DNA from: an uncultured Pirellula sp.
GTDB lineage: Bacteria; Planctomycetota; Planctomycetia; Pirellulales; Pirellulaceae
Direction of reading: 5' to 3'
NCBI GenBank assembly: GCA_903930765.1
Contig: CAIYZV010000118.1
Span: 1 to 51,665, forward strand
Length of the DNA: 51,665 nt
Part shown: positions 16,626 through 25,427 of the stretch, in pieces
Numbering within the stretch: the first letter of the stretch is position 1
Layout: every line of letters starts with the position of its first letter
Made by a program: the position numbers and the translations under genes
The notes under the pieces: model-generated
Databases searched by the model: none
The model's input: only the letters and a program-made list of their open reading frames with translations
Told to the model about the DNA's origin: nothing

Positions 16626-17672
16626 GGTGTCTTCATTGCATGGGATGGTGTTGGATTAGCCATCGTTTCATTTTTCGTCGGGATTTGGTTCGTCTTTCCA
16701 TTTCTCGCGAAACGAAAAACCAGTCAATCTCCACAGGCCGCTTCGCTTTTCGCATCGATCTGCCCAAAGAAAACATTACGGGCATCCCTCGTAGGCTTGG
16801 GCGTTGCACTGCTCGGGTTTGCTCCAAGTCCTCTTCAGGTAGTGTGGCCCGGTGTGGTGGACTTCGTTGAGCCACAGGAACTGAGGACCGATGTGTCAGG
16901 TTTCATTCGAAGTGTCCATGCATACGATGGCCATTATGTAACCGCTGGTACTTGTATCTTGGAGCTTTCGAATCCTGATGTGGAGTTGGAGTGCGAACGG
17001 GCTAGGACTGAGTTCTTACTCTGCAGCGAACGATGCAACAGCCTACGCACTCAGCAAAAATTGACCGAACTGCAAAATGAGGAATCGTTGCTTGAGTCAC
17101 TTCGGGTGAAGCTCCAAAGCCTGGAGAAGAAAGTGGAGTCGCTTCAAGTGCGAGCGCAGCGGGATGGGGTTCTTATCGCCCGAGACTCCAAGCATTGGAC
17201 AGGAAGTTTCCTGCAAGAAGGAGCTATGTTGGGATTGATTGCGAATCCGAGCCAGTTGGAGGTCCGAGCATCTATCCCTCAATCGGAATGGGATCGGGTT
17301 TCAAGAAATCTGGGGAAATCGGTTATGGTTTACCGTTCATCGGACGGTTCGATCCTCGGGCAACTGCTCCGCTCGATGCCCCACGCAGAGCAATATGTCG
17401 ATTATCCATCGTTGGCCGCAATCTACGGAGGTCCGCTCGTGGTATCCGTCGATCGAAAGCCAGATGGCTCCGAAGAACTGAAAACCGATCAACCGCGATT
17501 AGCGGCGCATGTCGAATTGAGCAATCCACGAGATCGGTTGCCTCAAATAGGAAGCGTGTGCACGATTCGTTTCTCCGATGGCTACGAATCGATTTGGAAA
17601 ATGCTCTATCGCAATGGAGCGGCCTTGCTCGATCGCAAACTACCCACAACGATCGACGACAGTAACAGCTAG
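16626..17672 (+). pseudogene. C-terminal half of the M50-HlyD protein, downstream of the in-frame TGA
   Basis: This is the same reading frame as the M50 gene, directly after the TGA. It codes a continuing membrane segment (GVFIAWDGVGLAIVSFFVG), a basic loop, another membrane segment (LVGLGVALLGFAP) and a periplasmic adaptor: VDFVEPQELRTDVSGFIRSV, HYVTAGTCILELSNP, a coiled hairpin, VRAQRDGVLIARD, then a barrel to the end. There is no in-frame ATG near its 5' end; a TTG at 16797 could restart translation but would leave out the first membrane segment. The stop codon lies in a 21-bp tandem duplication. It could be a nonsense allele, a sequencing error, or readthrough; I regard the first two as most likely. 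Confidence 0.72.
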
Positions 17673-17705
17673 GCCAAAAACGCGAACAGCTAGGCCAAGA
17701 ACGCG
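17664..17705 (+). repeat. 21-bp tandem duplication across the M50-HlyD stop codon
   Basis: Two adjacent 21-bp copies (17664-17684 and 17685-17705) beginning aacagctaggcca differ at one base. The TAG stop (17670-17672) is in the first copy; the second carries a further in-frame TAG at 17691-17693. Confidence 0.92.
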
Positions 17706-17762
17706 AAGCGTAAAGTCAGTTGGAAACGGAAGGCTCGCGGAGGACGGATCGCTTGCCGAGTG

Positions 17763-17804
17763 CTGGGCCTGATTTTCTGGGCCTGATTACTTGGGCCGAT
17801 TACG
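17763..17804 (-). repeat. 14-bp tandem repeat across the SDR stop codon
   Basis: ctgggcctgatttt (17763-17776) and ctgggcctgattac (17777-17790) are followed by a third, diverged copy (ttgggccgattacg). The stop of the minus-strand SDR gene (17787-17789) lies in the second copy. Confidence 0.82.
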
Positions 17805-18581
17805 AATTCGGAACATCTCTTGATAGGGAAGTACGATCCCGCCGTCGATGGAAAGAGTCGCTCCCGTGATGTAGTCGCTTCTCGGGTCGCACAAAAAGAC
17901 GATGCCGTGCGCGATGTCTTCCGGTTTAGCAAGCCTGCCCCAGGGCAAGTTTTCACCATGTTGTTTTAGCTCATCTTCGAAAAAGAACTTGCGCTCGCCG
18001 GGAGTGTCGGTCCAACCCGGGTGAACGATATTGACCCTAATGCGATGTTCTGAGAGCTCTACGGCTGCCGTTCTCGCCATCTGGTCCAGTGCAGCTTTGC
18101 CCATGTTGTAAGCCATCGCGCCAGGGATAGCTTTGTAGGCGTGTGGGGAACTAACGAAGACCATGTTGCCACCTGTACCGCGAGGTATCATCTGATTTGC
18201 GACAGCCCTCGCCAAATAAAATGGGCCCCACATGCAAACATCGATCGTTTTGCGGAAACCATCCATGTTTGCCGCGTAAAACAATTCACGGTCACTGTAC
18301 GCTGCGTTGGAGACCAAGATCGAAATCGGTCCGAGTTGCTCCTCGCAAGCCCTCACCATGGATTCGACGGTAGCTTGATCAGAAACGTCACCGACCAATC
18401 CAATCGCATTCACACCGGCAGACCGACACGCCGCCAGGGTCTCGTTCGGCTCTCGAAGATCGTTGATGGCTACGTTGGCACCAGCCTCCGCGAGTGCAAT
18501 GGCGACAGCGGCTCCAATACCACGTCCACCACCCGACACGAGAGCTGTTTGGCCAGCCAAGAGTTTGGTCGATTCCGACAT
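17787..18581 (-). CDS. Short-chain dehydrogenase/reductase (FabG-like)
   Basis: 264-residue classical SDR oxidoreductase, NAD(P)-dependent, substrate unknown. Motifs are the cofactor loop SGGGRGIGAA (about 16-25), LVSNAAYS at the NAG position, Ser in FVSSPHA, the catalytic pair in YNMGKAALDQ (Tyr and Lys four apart) and the PG-type motif HPGWTDTPGE. The last, SITGATLSIDGG-like segment reads YITGATLSIDGG. The start at 18581 is preceded by two AAAGGA-like sites. It is convergent with the M50-HlyD gene; the tail ends in a 14-bp repeat. Confidence 0.9.
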   Translation of the reverse strand: MSESTKLLAGQTALVSGGGRGIGAAVAIALAEAGANVAINDLREPNETLAACRSAGVNAIGLVGDVSDQATVESMVRACEEQLGPISILVSNAAYSDRELFYAANMDGFRKTIDVCMWGPFYLARAVANQMIPRGTGGNMVFVSSPHAYKAIPGAMAYNMGKAALDQMARTAAVELSEHRIRVNIVHPGWTDTPGERKFFFEDELKQHGENLPWGRLAKPEDIAHGIVFLCDPRSDYITGATLSIDGGIVLPYQEMFRIRNRPK

Positions 18582-18837
18582 ATTCCTTTGAATCCTTTAG
18601 TTCCGGAGCGATGAAGGCCGCATCAACATTCGGAAAGACGATAATCAAATCGGTGAACTTGTCTATCCCCACAGAAAACACAGAATCGAAATCGTACATC
18701 GACTCGCGGAACGCTCGAGCATTTCCGTTAAGAAACGCTTCGTGATCGAGTGAGGCATGAGAGGACGCTCGCCTCAAAATAGAGCGATCGAAAGCTCACG
18801 CGCGCCTGCAAATGAGCAAAGTCTTGAGCCGCAGCGG

Positions 18838-21318
18838 TCATTGGTTGATTTCGGGCTGCTCGGGAACGCTCAGTTCCCGCAAACGAATTTGTTTTTTCGC
18901 CAAACTTCGTTTCCATGCCTGCAACGACTCCGCCGAAGGATTAGAGGCTTGGTAGCCATGAGTAACGCCCGTGATCATTTCCAGTTGCATGATAGCTAAT
19001 GCTCGAATGTCGATCATGGAATCCGACAAGTAGTCGACGAGTTGTTTATCGGAACCCGATTCGAGTTCACGTTTTGTTTTTGGGATCAAAAGCTCCATGA
19101 CTGCAACATCCCGTTCACCAACTTGAGCTTTCAACTGCTTTTGAAACTCTGCTACATCCTCCGCGCATCTCAATTGCGTCCGTAGAAGATCGAGGAGGTT
19201 ACCCAATTCCGACTGCAGTTCTGAGCGTCGAAAGATTCCGTCGGGACCGAACAGAAGGTCGTACTTTCCGAGTTGAATCTGCGCACGCAATCCTTCCAGA
19301 GCAGACTCGGTGTTTTCGCTCTGTGCAAAGCGGGCTAGGGTATTCAGCCAATCGCTTGGCGAGGCCAGCATTGCTAGCTGCATCGGTGTTAGACCCGCAT
19401 GATTCCTAAAATCCAGTTCCTCCTCCCACCACCAAGGGAATTCGGAACGCTGGGTCTGGAGGGCAAAAAAGGTGGCTTCACCTTCCTTGGGCAATGCGAT
19501 CACGGCTTCGTCGAACGGGCTCAATACGACATTCCCGAACACGACATTTACTTTTGCGTTGTGTGTTGGATCACTCGAAGAGGGGTGCAACAGGTTTCTT
19601 GGCTTCCATTCCAGCCCCAATTCTCCACCCACTGCAGCGATTCGTGCTTCGCCGAGGCCGATGAGTGCGTCTGGTACTGCGCTGGCGGTGTGGGGAAGTT
19701 GGCTGCGAGTTTGAATGCACGCTTCGCTCTGGCTCGATAAAAAATGGAGGACCAAAATGCCGGAATCGAAGTCGAGTTCTAGCGATCGGCTCTTTTCCGA
19801 CGGAAGGATTTTCGCGAATCGAGTCGCTAAACGAAATCGAGGTGATTGCTCGGAAGTTTCGACGCATTCCAAGTTGGTATCCCCGGAAACGATCCATCGG
19901 AAATCCGATCCTTGGTCCGTGGAGTTCGTCGTCAACTCGCAATGCGATGGAGAAACGATTGCGATCTGGTCGCTCGATGGGATAACGATTTTGTCGGCGT
20001 TGGCTTTCATCGACCAATCTGGCTGGTTTTTACCCTTCACAAAAAGGATTCGAACATCGTCTGGGGTCGATGCGGCGGGCCAAGTCCAAGTCGTATTGGC
20101 AACGCTACCCGCAGGGCCCACGGTTTCCGCAGTCCTCGCAGGACTGCTCCCATTTGAGTCGCTCGTACGCGATGGGCTGACGCCCTCATCGTTGGGGAGA
20201 TGATCCGCTGGCTGATCGCGGTCCACAGGCAACCGATTGGAGCTACCCTCTGCCGATTCGTTCGCTGAATCCGATCCCGTTTCGGGGCTGTGTTCGAGGG
20301 TTGTCGTCGGCTCTACTTTATTTGCGGCATCCAATTCCAGTTCTGCGGATTGGGGAGAGTCCAAAGTTGTTCCTGGAGCGGATGATTGGATAGGCTCGAG
20401 GTTTTGTGGAGGAGACGTTTGTTTTTCTGCGACTAGCAGTCGTTGAATCCGATCGATTGGCCCCATCGCCATCCAAACAGAAAAGAGGAATAGCGTGAGC
20501 AGGATAGCAAACGTCAGCATATCGGAGAACCGTTTTTTATCACCGCCCAGTAAGTACTCAGGGATTTGCGAACCCAAGCGATCATCAAGCTCGATGCCTG
20601 TGTCGACAAAGTCTTCGATGACTCCGGAGTTCCTTCTCAGGGAACCGGAAAGCGCGTGATCAGCGGGGCGCCCAAACTCGGCACTAGAATCAGAAATACT
20701 CGCCGGAGCCCCAAGTGTTTCGTCTGCTACATGGTCGCTCTGGACCTTGAGTCGGTGCAAATAAGGAGCATTTGGAGTTGCGTGGTTTGAGTCGACTCGA
20801 TGCGGGGTCGAGACTCGACTATTGGGTGCTTCCGTGATTGGCTCTGCGGTTCGAGCGGATTCCATTCGCGAGGCTTCCGATTCGGGGCCAGATTGGGATC
20901 CGGGGTGGCCGTGATCGAGAGACGACGACGAGGTTGTATTTCCTGCTTGAAACAAACGGTCAAGCAGTTCCTTGCTGACGTGTGCATTTGCCCTTATCGC
21001 CCGACTCAGAATCTGATGCGACGCGGCAACCTCAGCCAGGAGGGAGTTGCTTTCAAGGCATTGTCGCTCCATGTCGGGAAGCCTATCCAAAGGCATCGTG
21101 CCATCGAGAAATGTTGCAACATCATTCGGGTCCACGCCGAACCCTTTGGCGTCGATCGGGAGAGCAAGCAGCTTGCGATTTCGAATCGCCGATTCGATCC
21201 TTTGTGAAATGGATTGCGCGGTCGCGCTTTCTTCGAATTTCTTTTTCAGCTCCGAAACGTGAACGGCATCGAGAACCCCGTCTCGATACGCCAGGAGCGT
21301 TCTCAAGGTTAGTCTCAT
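18838..21318 (-). CDS. Large planctomycete-type single-pass membrane protein
   Basis: 826 residues. The first about 110 match a domain I recognise from planctomycete proteins, beginning MRLTLRTLLAY and containing two zinc-finger-lacking, anti-sigma-like helical halves (FLDGTMPLDRLPDMERQCLES, EVAASHQILSRAI). A long Ser/Pro/Glu-rich linker, one membrane segment at about 265-287 (MLTFAILLTLFLFSVWMAMGP), another acidic low-complexity stretch and a large extracytoplasmic region (about 430-826) follow. That end is partly beta-rich and partly helical. No catalytic motif was seen. Function unknown; an envelope-stress or regulatory role would be a guess from the N-terminal domain. Confidence 0.75.
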   Translation of the reverse strand: MRLTLRTLLAYRDGVLDAVHVSELKKKFEESATAQSISQRIESAIRNRKLLALPIDAKGFGVDPNDVATFLDGTMPLDRLPDMERQCLESNSLLAEVAASHQILSRAIRANAHVSKELLDRLFQAGNTTSSSSLDHGHPGSQSGPESEASRMESARTAEPITEAPNSRVSTPHRVDSNHATPNAPYLHRLKVQSDHVADETLGAPASISDSSAEFGRPADHALSGSLRRNSGVIEDFVDTGIELDDRLGSQIPEYLLGGDKKRFSDMLTFAILLTLFLFSVWMAMGPIDRIQRLLVAEKQTSPPQNLEPIQSSAPGTTLDSPQSAELELDAANKVEPTTTLEHSPETGSDSANESAEGSSNRLPVDRDQPADHLPNDEGVSPSRTSDSNGSSPARTAETVGPAGSVANTTWTWPAASTPDDVRILFVKGKNQPDWSMKANADKIVIPSSDQIAIVSPSHCELTTNSTDQGSDFRWIVSGDTNLECVETSEQSPRFRLATRFAKILPSEKSRSLELDFDSGILVLHFLSSQSEACIQTRSQLPHTASAVPDALIGLGEARIAAVGGELGLEWKPRNLLHPSSSDPTHNAKVNVVFGNVVLSPFDEAVIALPKEGEATFFALQTQRSEFPWWWEEELDFRNHAGLTPMQLAMLASPSDWLNTLARFAQSENTESALEGLRAQIQLGKYDLLFGPDGIFRRSELQSELGNLLDLLRTQLRCAEDVAEFQKQLKAQVGERDVAVMELLIPKTKRELESGSDKQLVDYLSDSMIDIRALAIMQLEMITGVTHGYQASNPSAESLQAWKRSLAKKQIRLRELSVPEQPEINQ

Positions 21319-21523
21319 CGGATTTATGCCTTATCCAAGGGAGCGAGGAGTATCTGGCTGGGGCCCTTCATTTTGACGCCAATCGGGGGATAGGCTCCCA
21401 TCATTATTCGGAAAAACCAGAAAAATCAGTACATGCGGAGTCTTTTTGGAGGGGAATAACACTTGCCGGAGGCCGGTACGTTAAAAGATTTACATGTTCT
21501 GAGCTGGTAATTATCCTCGATAG

Positions 21524-22330
21524 ATGCGCTCTTTGCAGGCCCTCCAATTTCACTCCCAATGCACTCAGGATGCCGTGACCGAACCCCCTCGTTCGATGTC
21601 CGGATTGTCCTTGGTCGTCCCTTGCTTCAACGAAATCGAGGGAATCGAAACGTTGCGGACGCAACTCGAGGATCTGCGGAGGCGATGCTCCGGCCACTTC
21701 GATCTCGACGTGATTTTGGTGGACGACGGGAGCAACGACCGTACGGCGGACGAATTACCCAGGGTATTCGAATCGTTGCCGTGGGTGACGGTTATTCTCC
21801 ACGACCGCAATTGTGGGGTGGCCGCGGCAATTTTGACAGGGATCAAGGCATCTCGGCAAGAGTATGTCGCTTCGATGGATGCGGACTGCACTTATGCACC
21901 CATCCAATTGCTTCAGCTTTGGGAATGCATGGATAGCGAGACGTCGATGGTGACGGCTTCTCCGTATCACCCCGAGGGCCGCGTCGAAGGGGTACCGGCA
22001 TGGCGGCTGGCTCTTTCCAAGAGTGCATCGCGTGTCTATCGGACGGTGACTGGGAGTTCGATCCACACGTTTACTAGTTGCTTTCGGATCTATCGACGTC
22101 GCGATTTCGACGGCCTGCAACTGAAGAATCAAGGGTTTGTAGGGATCGCTGAAATGTTTTGGTGGATAAAGAAACAGGGTGGATCGATCCGTGAGGCACC
22201 AGCAACGTTGACGACGCGGAAAACTGGATTTTCGAAAATGAGAACAGTACCCGTGATTTGGGCGCATCTGCAGTTGATCCAACGGATTGCATGGGAGCGA
22301 TTTTTCGATGCGACTAACAAATGCGGCTAA
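21524..22330 (+). CDS. Family 2 glycosyltransferase
   Basis: 268-residue GT-A glycosyltransferase like those that add sugars to lipid carriers (dolichyl-phosphate mannosyltransferase type). Motifs are LSLVVPCFNE at the N-terminus, VILVDDGSNDRT, NCGVAAAILTGI, and the DxD-like SMDADCTY. There is no C-terminal membrane segment. Start choice is uncertain: ATG 21524 gives a 24-residue lead before the conserved sequence, GTG 21575 has AGGA 4 nt upstream, and ATG 21596 begins directly at the fold. It opens the polysaccharide block. The final codons and stop lie in a 13-bp duplication, which probably changed the C-terminal residues. Confidence 0.87.
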   Translation: MRSLQALQFHSQCTQDAVTEPPRSMSGLSLVVPCFNEIEGIETLRTQLEDLRRRCSGHFDLDVILVDDGSNDRTADELPRVFESLPWVTVILHDRNCGVAAAILTGIKASRQEYVASMDADCTYAPIQLLQLWECMDSETSMVTASPYHPEGRVEGVPAWRLALSKSASRVYRTVTGSSIHTFTSCFRIYRRRDFDGLQLKNQGFVGIAEMFWWIKKQGGSIREAPATLTTRKTGFSKMRTVPVIWAHLQLIQRIAWERFFDATNKCG

Positions 22331-22333
22331 CAA
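22308..22333 (+). repeat. 13-bp tandem duplication across the glycosyltransferase stop codon
   Basis: atgcgactaacaa (22308-22320) and atgcggctaacaa (22321-22333), one mismatch. The TAA stop (22328-22330) is in the second copy; because 13 is not a multiple of 3 the first copy is read in another frame. Confidence 0.9.
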
Positions 22334-22466
22334 ATCGAAAGGCATCCCCAGAGAACACCACGTCGAATCCTAACCTGAACGATAAGCCCGCCAAAAAAGC
22401 AAGACGGCAAAAAGAGAAACGCGCATTCAACCGACCGCAGTAGGCCTGTTTAAAGAATTTACATCC

Positions 22467-23696
22467 ATGAGCATAGCAACGACCAACGACCTATCCATTC
22501 TGCCTCTTCCATCGGATCAAGATGCGAGCGGTAGGACTTTTGGAACCGAAGAAATCGCAGCCGTTACGGCTGCGTTAAAGAGTGGTACTCTGACCAGCAC
22601 CAAGGGTGAATTTACCAAGCAGTTCGAAATCCAATTCGCAAAAATCATGCATCTGGAGCATGCTCATGCTTGTTCGTCGGGCTCTGCCGCATTGCACACT
22701 GCGGTTGCTGCGGTTAATCCCGAGCCCGGGGAAGAGATCATCACGACATCCATCACTGACATGGGAGCGCTTTCCGCAATCCTGTTTCAGGGGGCCGTCC
22801 CCCGTTTTGCGGATGTGGATCCGAGAACCTACAACGTAACCGCCGAATCGATTGAGCGTTGTATTTCGAAACGAACTCGGGCGGTCATGGTTACCCACCT
22901 GTTTGGGAACCCATGCGACATGGATGCGATCCTTGAGTTGGCACGTCGTTATTCGTTGCCTGTCATCGAGGACTGCGCTCAGGCTTTCCTTGCGGAATAT
23001 CAGGGACGCATGGTTGGTTCGCTGGGAGATATCGGATGTTTTTCGCTTCAACAAGGGAAGCATATCACGACGGGCGAGGGAGGAATTGTCGTCTCCGATC
23101 GGGATGATTTTGCTCGCCGAATGTTTTTGTTCATCAACAAGGCATGGGGGTATGGCGATCCCAATCCAGACCATTATTTTCTGGCTCCAAACTATCGAAT
23201 GAACGAGCTCACGGGAGCCGTGGCGCTCGCGCAGCTTGACAAGCTTGACTTCAGCGTACGTCAGCGGGTCGCGACAGCGGAAGAGCTGACCCAACAGATC
23301 CAATCCGTTCCTGGCGTTGCAACCCCAACGATCCGATCTGGAAACCGACATACCTATTGGAAGTACTGCTTGGACGTGGATCCCGCTGTGATCCCAGGCG
23401 GGACGGTTGCATTGGGGAAAATGCTTCGAGAACAAGGGGTTTTCTGTGCGCCGAGATATATCCAAAAACCCGCTTTTCAATGCCAAGTGTTTCGAGATCA
23501 ATGCACGTTGGGGTCAAGCGGCTTCCCGTTCAATTTGGCTGCACCCGAAGCGTTGGATTACTCCCCTGAACTCTTCCCTGGAACGTTCGAAGCTCTCGCT
23601 CGAGTTCTGGTGCTTCCATGGTCGGAACGCTACGAGGCTCGACACATTGACTACATCGGGAAAACGATCCGCGACAGTGTGCGTGCGTTGTTGTAA
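22467..23696 (+). CDS. DegT/DnrJ/EryC1/StrS-type sugar aminotransferase
   Basis: 409-residue PLP enzyme that transaminates a keto-sugar nucleotide. Visible features are SSGSAALHTAV for phosphate binding (about 70-80), the cofactor Asp in VIEDCAQAF (about 166-174), and the Schiff-base Lys198 in SLQQGKHITTGEGG. The C-terminal region around NYRMNELTGAVALAQL is typical of the family. With the next two genes it makes the set seen in WbpE/WbpB/WbpD pathways, which build 2,3-diamino uronic acids. At 409 residues it is longer than WbpE (about 360), so an inositol- or other keto-sugar aminotransferase is also possible. Confidence 0.9.
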   Translation: MSIATTNDLSILPLPSDQDASGRTFGTEEIAAVTAALKSGTLTSTKGEFTKQFEIQFAKIMHLEHAHACSSGSAALHTAVAAVNPEPGEEIITTSITDMGALSAILFQGAVPRFADVDPRTYNVTAESIERCISKRTRAVMVTHLFGNPCDMDAILELARRYSLPVIEDCAQAFLAEYQGRMVGSLGDIGCFSLQQGKHITTGEGGIVVSDRDDFARRMFLFINKAWGYGDPNPDHYFLAPNYRMNELTGAVALAQLDKLDFSVRQRVATAEELTQQIQSVPGVATPTIRSGNRHTYWKYCLDVDPAVIPGGTVALGKMLREQGVFCAPRYIQKPAFQCQVFRDQCTLGSSGFPFNLAAPEALDYSPELFPGTFEALARVLVLPWSERYEARHIDYIGKTIRDSVRALL

Positions 23697-23763
23697 TTGG
23701 GTGCCTAGGTGTTTCGTGTAACAACGTCCCACATGTGATATTTTTTGAAAAGCTACCCATATC

Positions 23764-24792
23764 ATGAGTTCGAGTTCCAAACAACCATTGCGATTGGCGC
23801 TGATCGGTGCTGGGGGGATCGCGCAGACGCACTTACAAGCCATTTCGAAAAGCGACATGGCGGAACTAGTTGCCGTCGTGGATACCAGACCGGACGCTTG
23901 TCGAGCCGTTTCCGACGCATACGGTTGCAGCGCTTTTGGTTCGATCGATTCTATGCTGCAGACATGCCATTGCGATGCAGCGTTGGTATGCACTCCACCA
24001 TCTACCCATCCGGCCATTTGCGAGCAACTAGCTAAGAATGGTATTCATGTTTTGTGTGAAAAACCCATCGCGATCGACTTGAAATCAGCGGTATCCATGT
24101 TTGAGACGGCGAACGCATCGAAGACCATTTTGGCGATGGCTTCCAAATTCCGGTACGTCGCCGACATGATTTTTGCGAAGCAATTGATTACATCGGGATT
24201 GATTGGAGATGTTCTTCTCTTCGAAAATACTTTCGCCGGACATGTCGATATGACTCGGCGATGGAATAGCAATCCTGAGATTAGCGGCGGAGGGGTATTG
24301 ATTGACAATGGAACACACTCGGTCGATATCCTGCGTTATTTGCTCGGGCCATTGGTGTCCATTCAGGCGATTGAGGGGATCCGGCACCAACGCATACCGG
24401 TTGAAGACACGGTCCGCATTCATGCGAAAACGGATAAAGGTGCATTGGCCGCAATGGATCTGTCGTGGAGCATCAACAAACAGTCACCTTGGTGGGTAAG
24501 TATCTATGGCACCTGCGGTACGATTCTCATCGGCTGGAAGGAATCGAAATACAAGCGGGATGTGGATAGCAACTGGACGATGATCGGAGCAGGGTATGAC
24601 AAATTGCAAGCCTTCAAATCTCAGTTGGAAAATTTCTGTCTCGCTATTCGCAGTGAGGAGCCTTTACTGATCACATCCGAGGATGCCTTGGCGTCGGTAG
24701 AGGCTATTCATGGAGCCTATGAGTCGATGAAGCATCATCATTGGGTTCAAGTGAATGCTTACCCGTCGCGAACTCTACGGGTGGTTTCATGA
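23764..24792 (+). CDS. Gfo/Idh/MocA family NAD(P)-dependent sugar dehydrogenase
   Basis: 342 residues. The N-terminal Rossmann fold has ALIGAGGIAQTH (about 12-23), and the family lysine is in LCEKPIAID (Lys100, Pro101). The C-terminal domain carries GGGVLIDNGTHSVDILRYL, with the expected active-site Asp/His. It probably oxidises a sugar-nucleotide hydroxyl to the ketone used by the upstream aminotransferase (WbpB-like role, inferred). The 3' end overlaps the acetyltransferase as ATGA, so the two are coupled. Confidence 0.9.
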   Translation: MSSSSKQPLRLALIGAGGIAQTHLQAISKSDMAELVAVVDTRPDACRAVSDAYGCSAFGSIDSMLQTCHCDAALVCTPPSTHPAICEQLAKNGIHVLCEKPIAIDLKSAVSMFETANASKTILAMASKFRYVADMIFAKQLITSGLIGDVLLFENTFAGHVDMTRRWNSNPEISGGGVLIDNGTHSVDILRYLLGPLVSIQAIEGIRHQRIPVEDTVRIHAKTDKGALAAMDLSWSINKQSPWWVSIYGTCGTILIGWKESKYKRDVDSNWTMIGAGYDKLQAFKSQLENFCLAIRSEEPLLITSEDALASVEAIHGAYESMKHHHWVQVNAYPSRTLRVVS

Positions 24793-25403
24793 CAAATCGG
24801 GTCCATGCTACTGCACTGGTTGAAGAAGGCGTCTTATTAGGAGAGGGAACTTCCGTTTGGGATCACGTTCATATACGCCATGGCTCCGTCTTGGGTGACC
24901 AATGCATCGTGGGAGGAAAGACGTATATCGCTTACGATGTGAAGATAGGAAATCGCTGCAAGATCAACTCGAATGTGTATATCTGCAATGGTGTCACCAT
25001 CGAGGATGGAGTGATGATTGCTGCTGGCACTATTTTTACCAATGACCGTTTTCCCCGCGCGGCAACCTCGGACTTAACCGCCCTCCGGTCGAGCGATCCT
25101 GACGAATCGACCGAACGGACACTGGTGCGCTGCGGAGCGACCCTAGGAGCGGGATCCATCGTCGGTAGTAACCTTACCATCGGAAGATGGGCCATGATCG
25201 GAATGGGGGCGATCGTTACGTCGGACATCCCAGATTTTCATTTGGCTCTAGGTGCACCGGCAAAGAGTATTGGCGCGGTGTGCCGCTGCGGGACTCCTTT
25301 TGTGCGATTTTCGGATTCCATCGAATCGGAGCAGACGCATGTGTGCGATGTTTGCCAGAGTCGCTACCAGCGTTTAGGACAAACGATTCGTGAGTTGGAA
25401 TAA
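24789..25403 (+). CDS. Hexapeptide-repeat sugar N-acetyltransferase (WbpD-like) with C-terminal Cys4 motif
   Basis: 204 residues; the ATG at 24789 overlaps the upstream TGA. The left-handed beta-helix pattern is clear (HATALVEEGVLLGEGTSVWD, IGNRCKINSNVYICNGVTIED, GATLGAGSIVGSNLTIGRWAMIG). The VHIRHGSVLG and FTNDRFPRA segments resemble UDP-sugar N-acetyltransferases of the WbpD/PglD sort. It likely acetylates the amine made by the DegT enzyme. After the helix comes a CRCG...CDVC tail that could bind zinc, a feature not needed for the transferase fold. The stop lies in a 13-bp duplication. Confidence 0.88.
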   Translation: MTNRVHATALVEEGVLLGEGTSVWDHVHIRHGSVLGDQCIVGGKTYIAYDVKIGNRCKINSNVYICNGVTIEDGVMIAAGTIFTNDRFPRAATSDLTALRSSDPDESTERTLVRCGATLGAGSIVGSNLTIGRWAMIGMGAIVTSDIPDFHLALGAPAKSIGAVCRCGTPFVRFSDSIESEQTHVCDVCQSRYQRLGQTIRELE

Positions 25404-25416
25404 CGAGTTGGAATAA
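25391..25416 (+). repeat. 13-bp tandem duplication across the acetyltransferase stop codon
   Basis: tgagttggaataa (25391-25403) and cgagttggaataa (25404-25416), one mismatch. The first copy ends exactly in the stop TAA. Confidence 0.9.
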
Positions 25417-25427
25417 GAATACGTCTT

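Noticed and set aside
16586-16870. A 94-codon frame after the M50 stop as a frameshifted continuation
   Set aside because: The true continuation, with membrane and HlyD sequence, is in the original frame; this frame gives Arg/His-rich nonsense.
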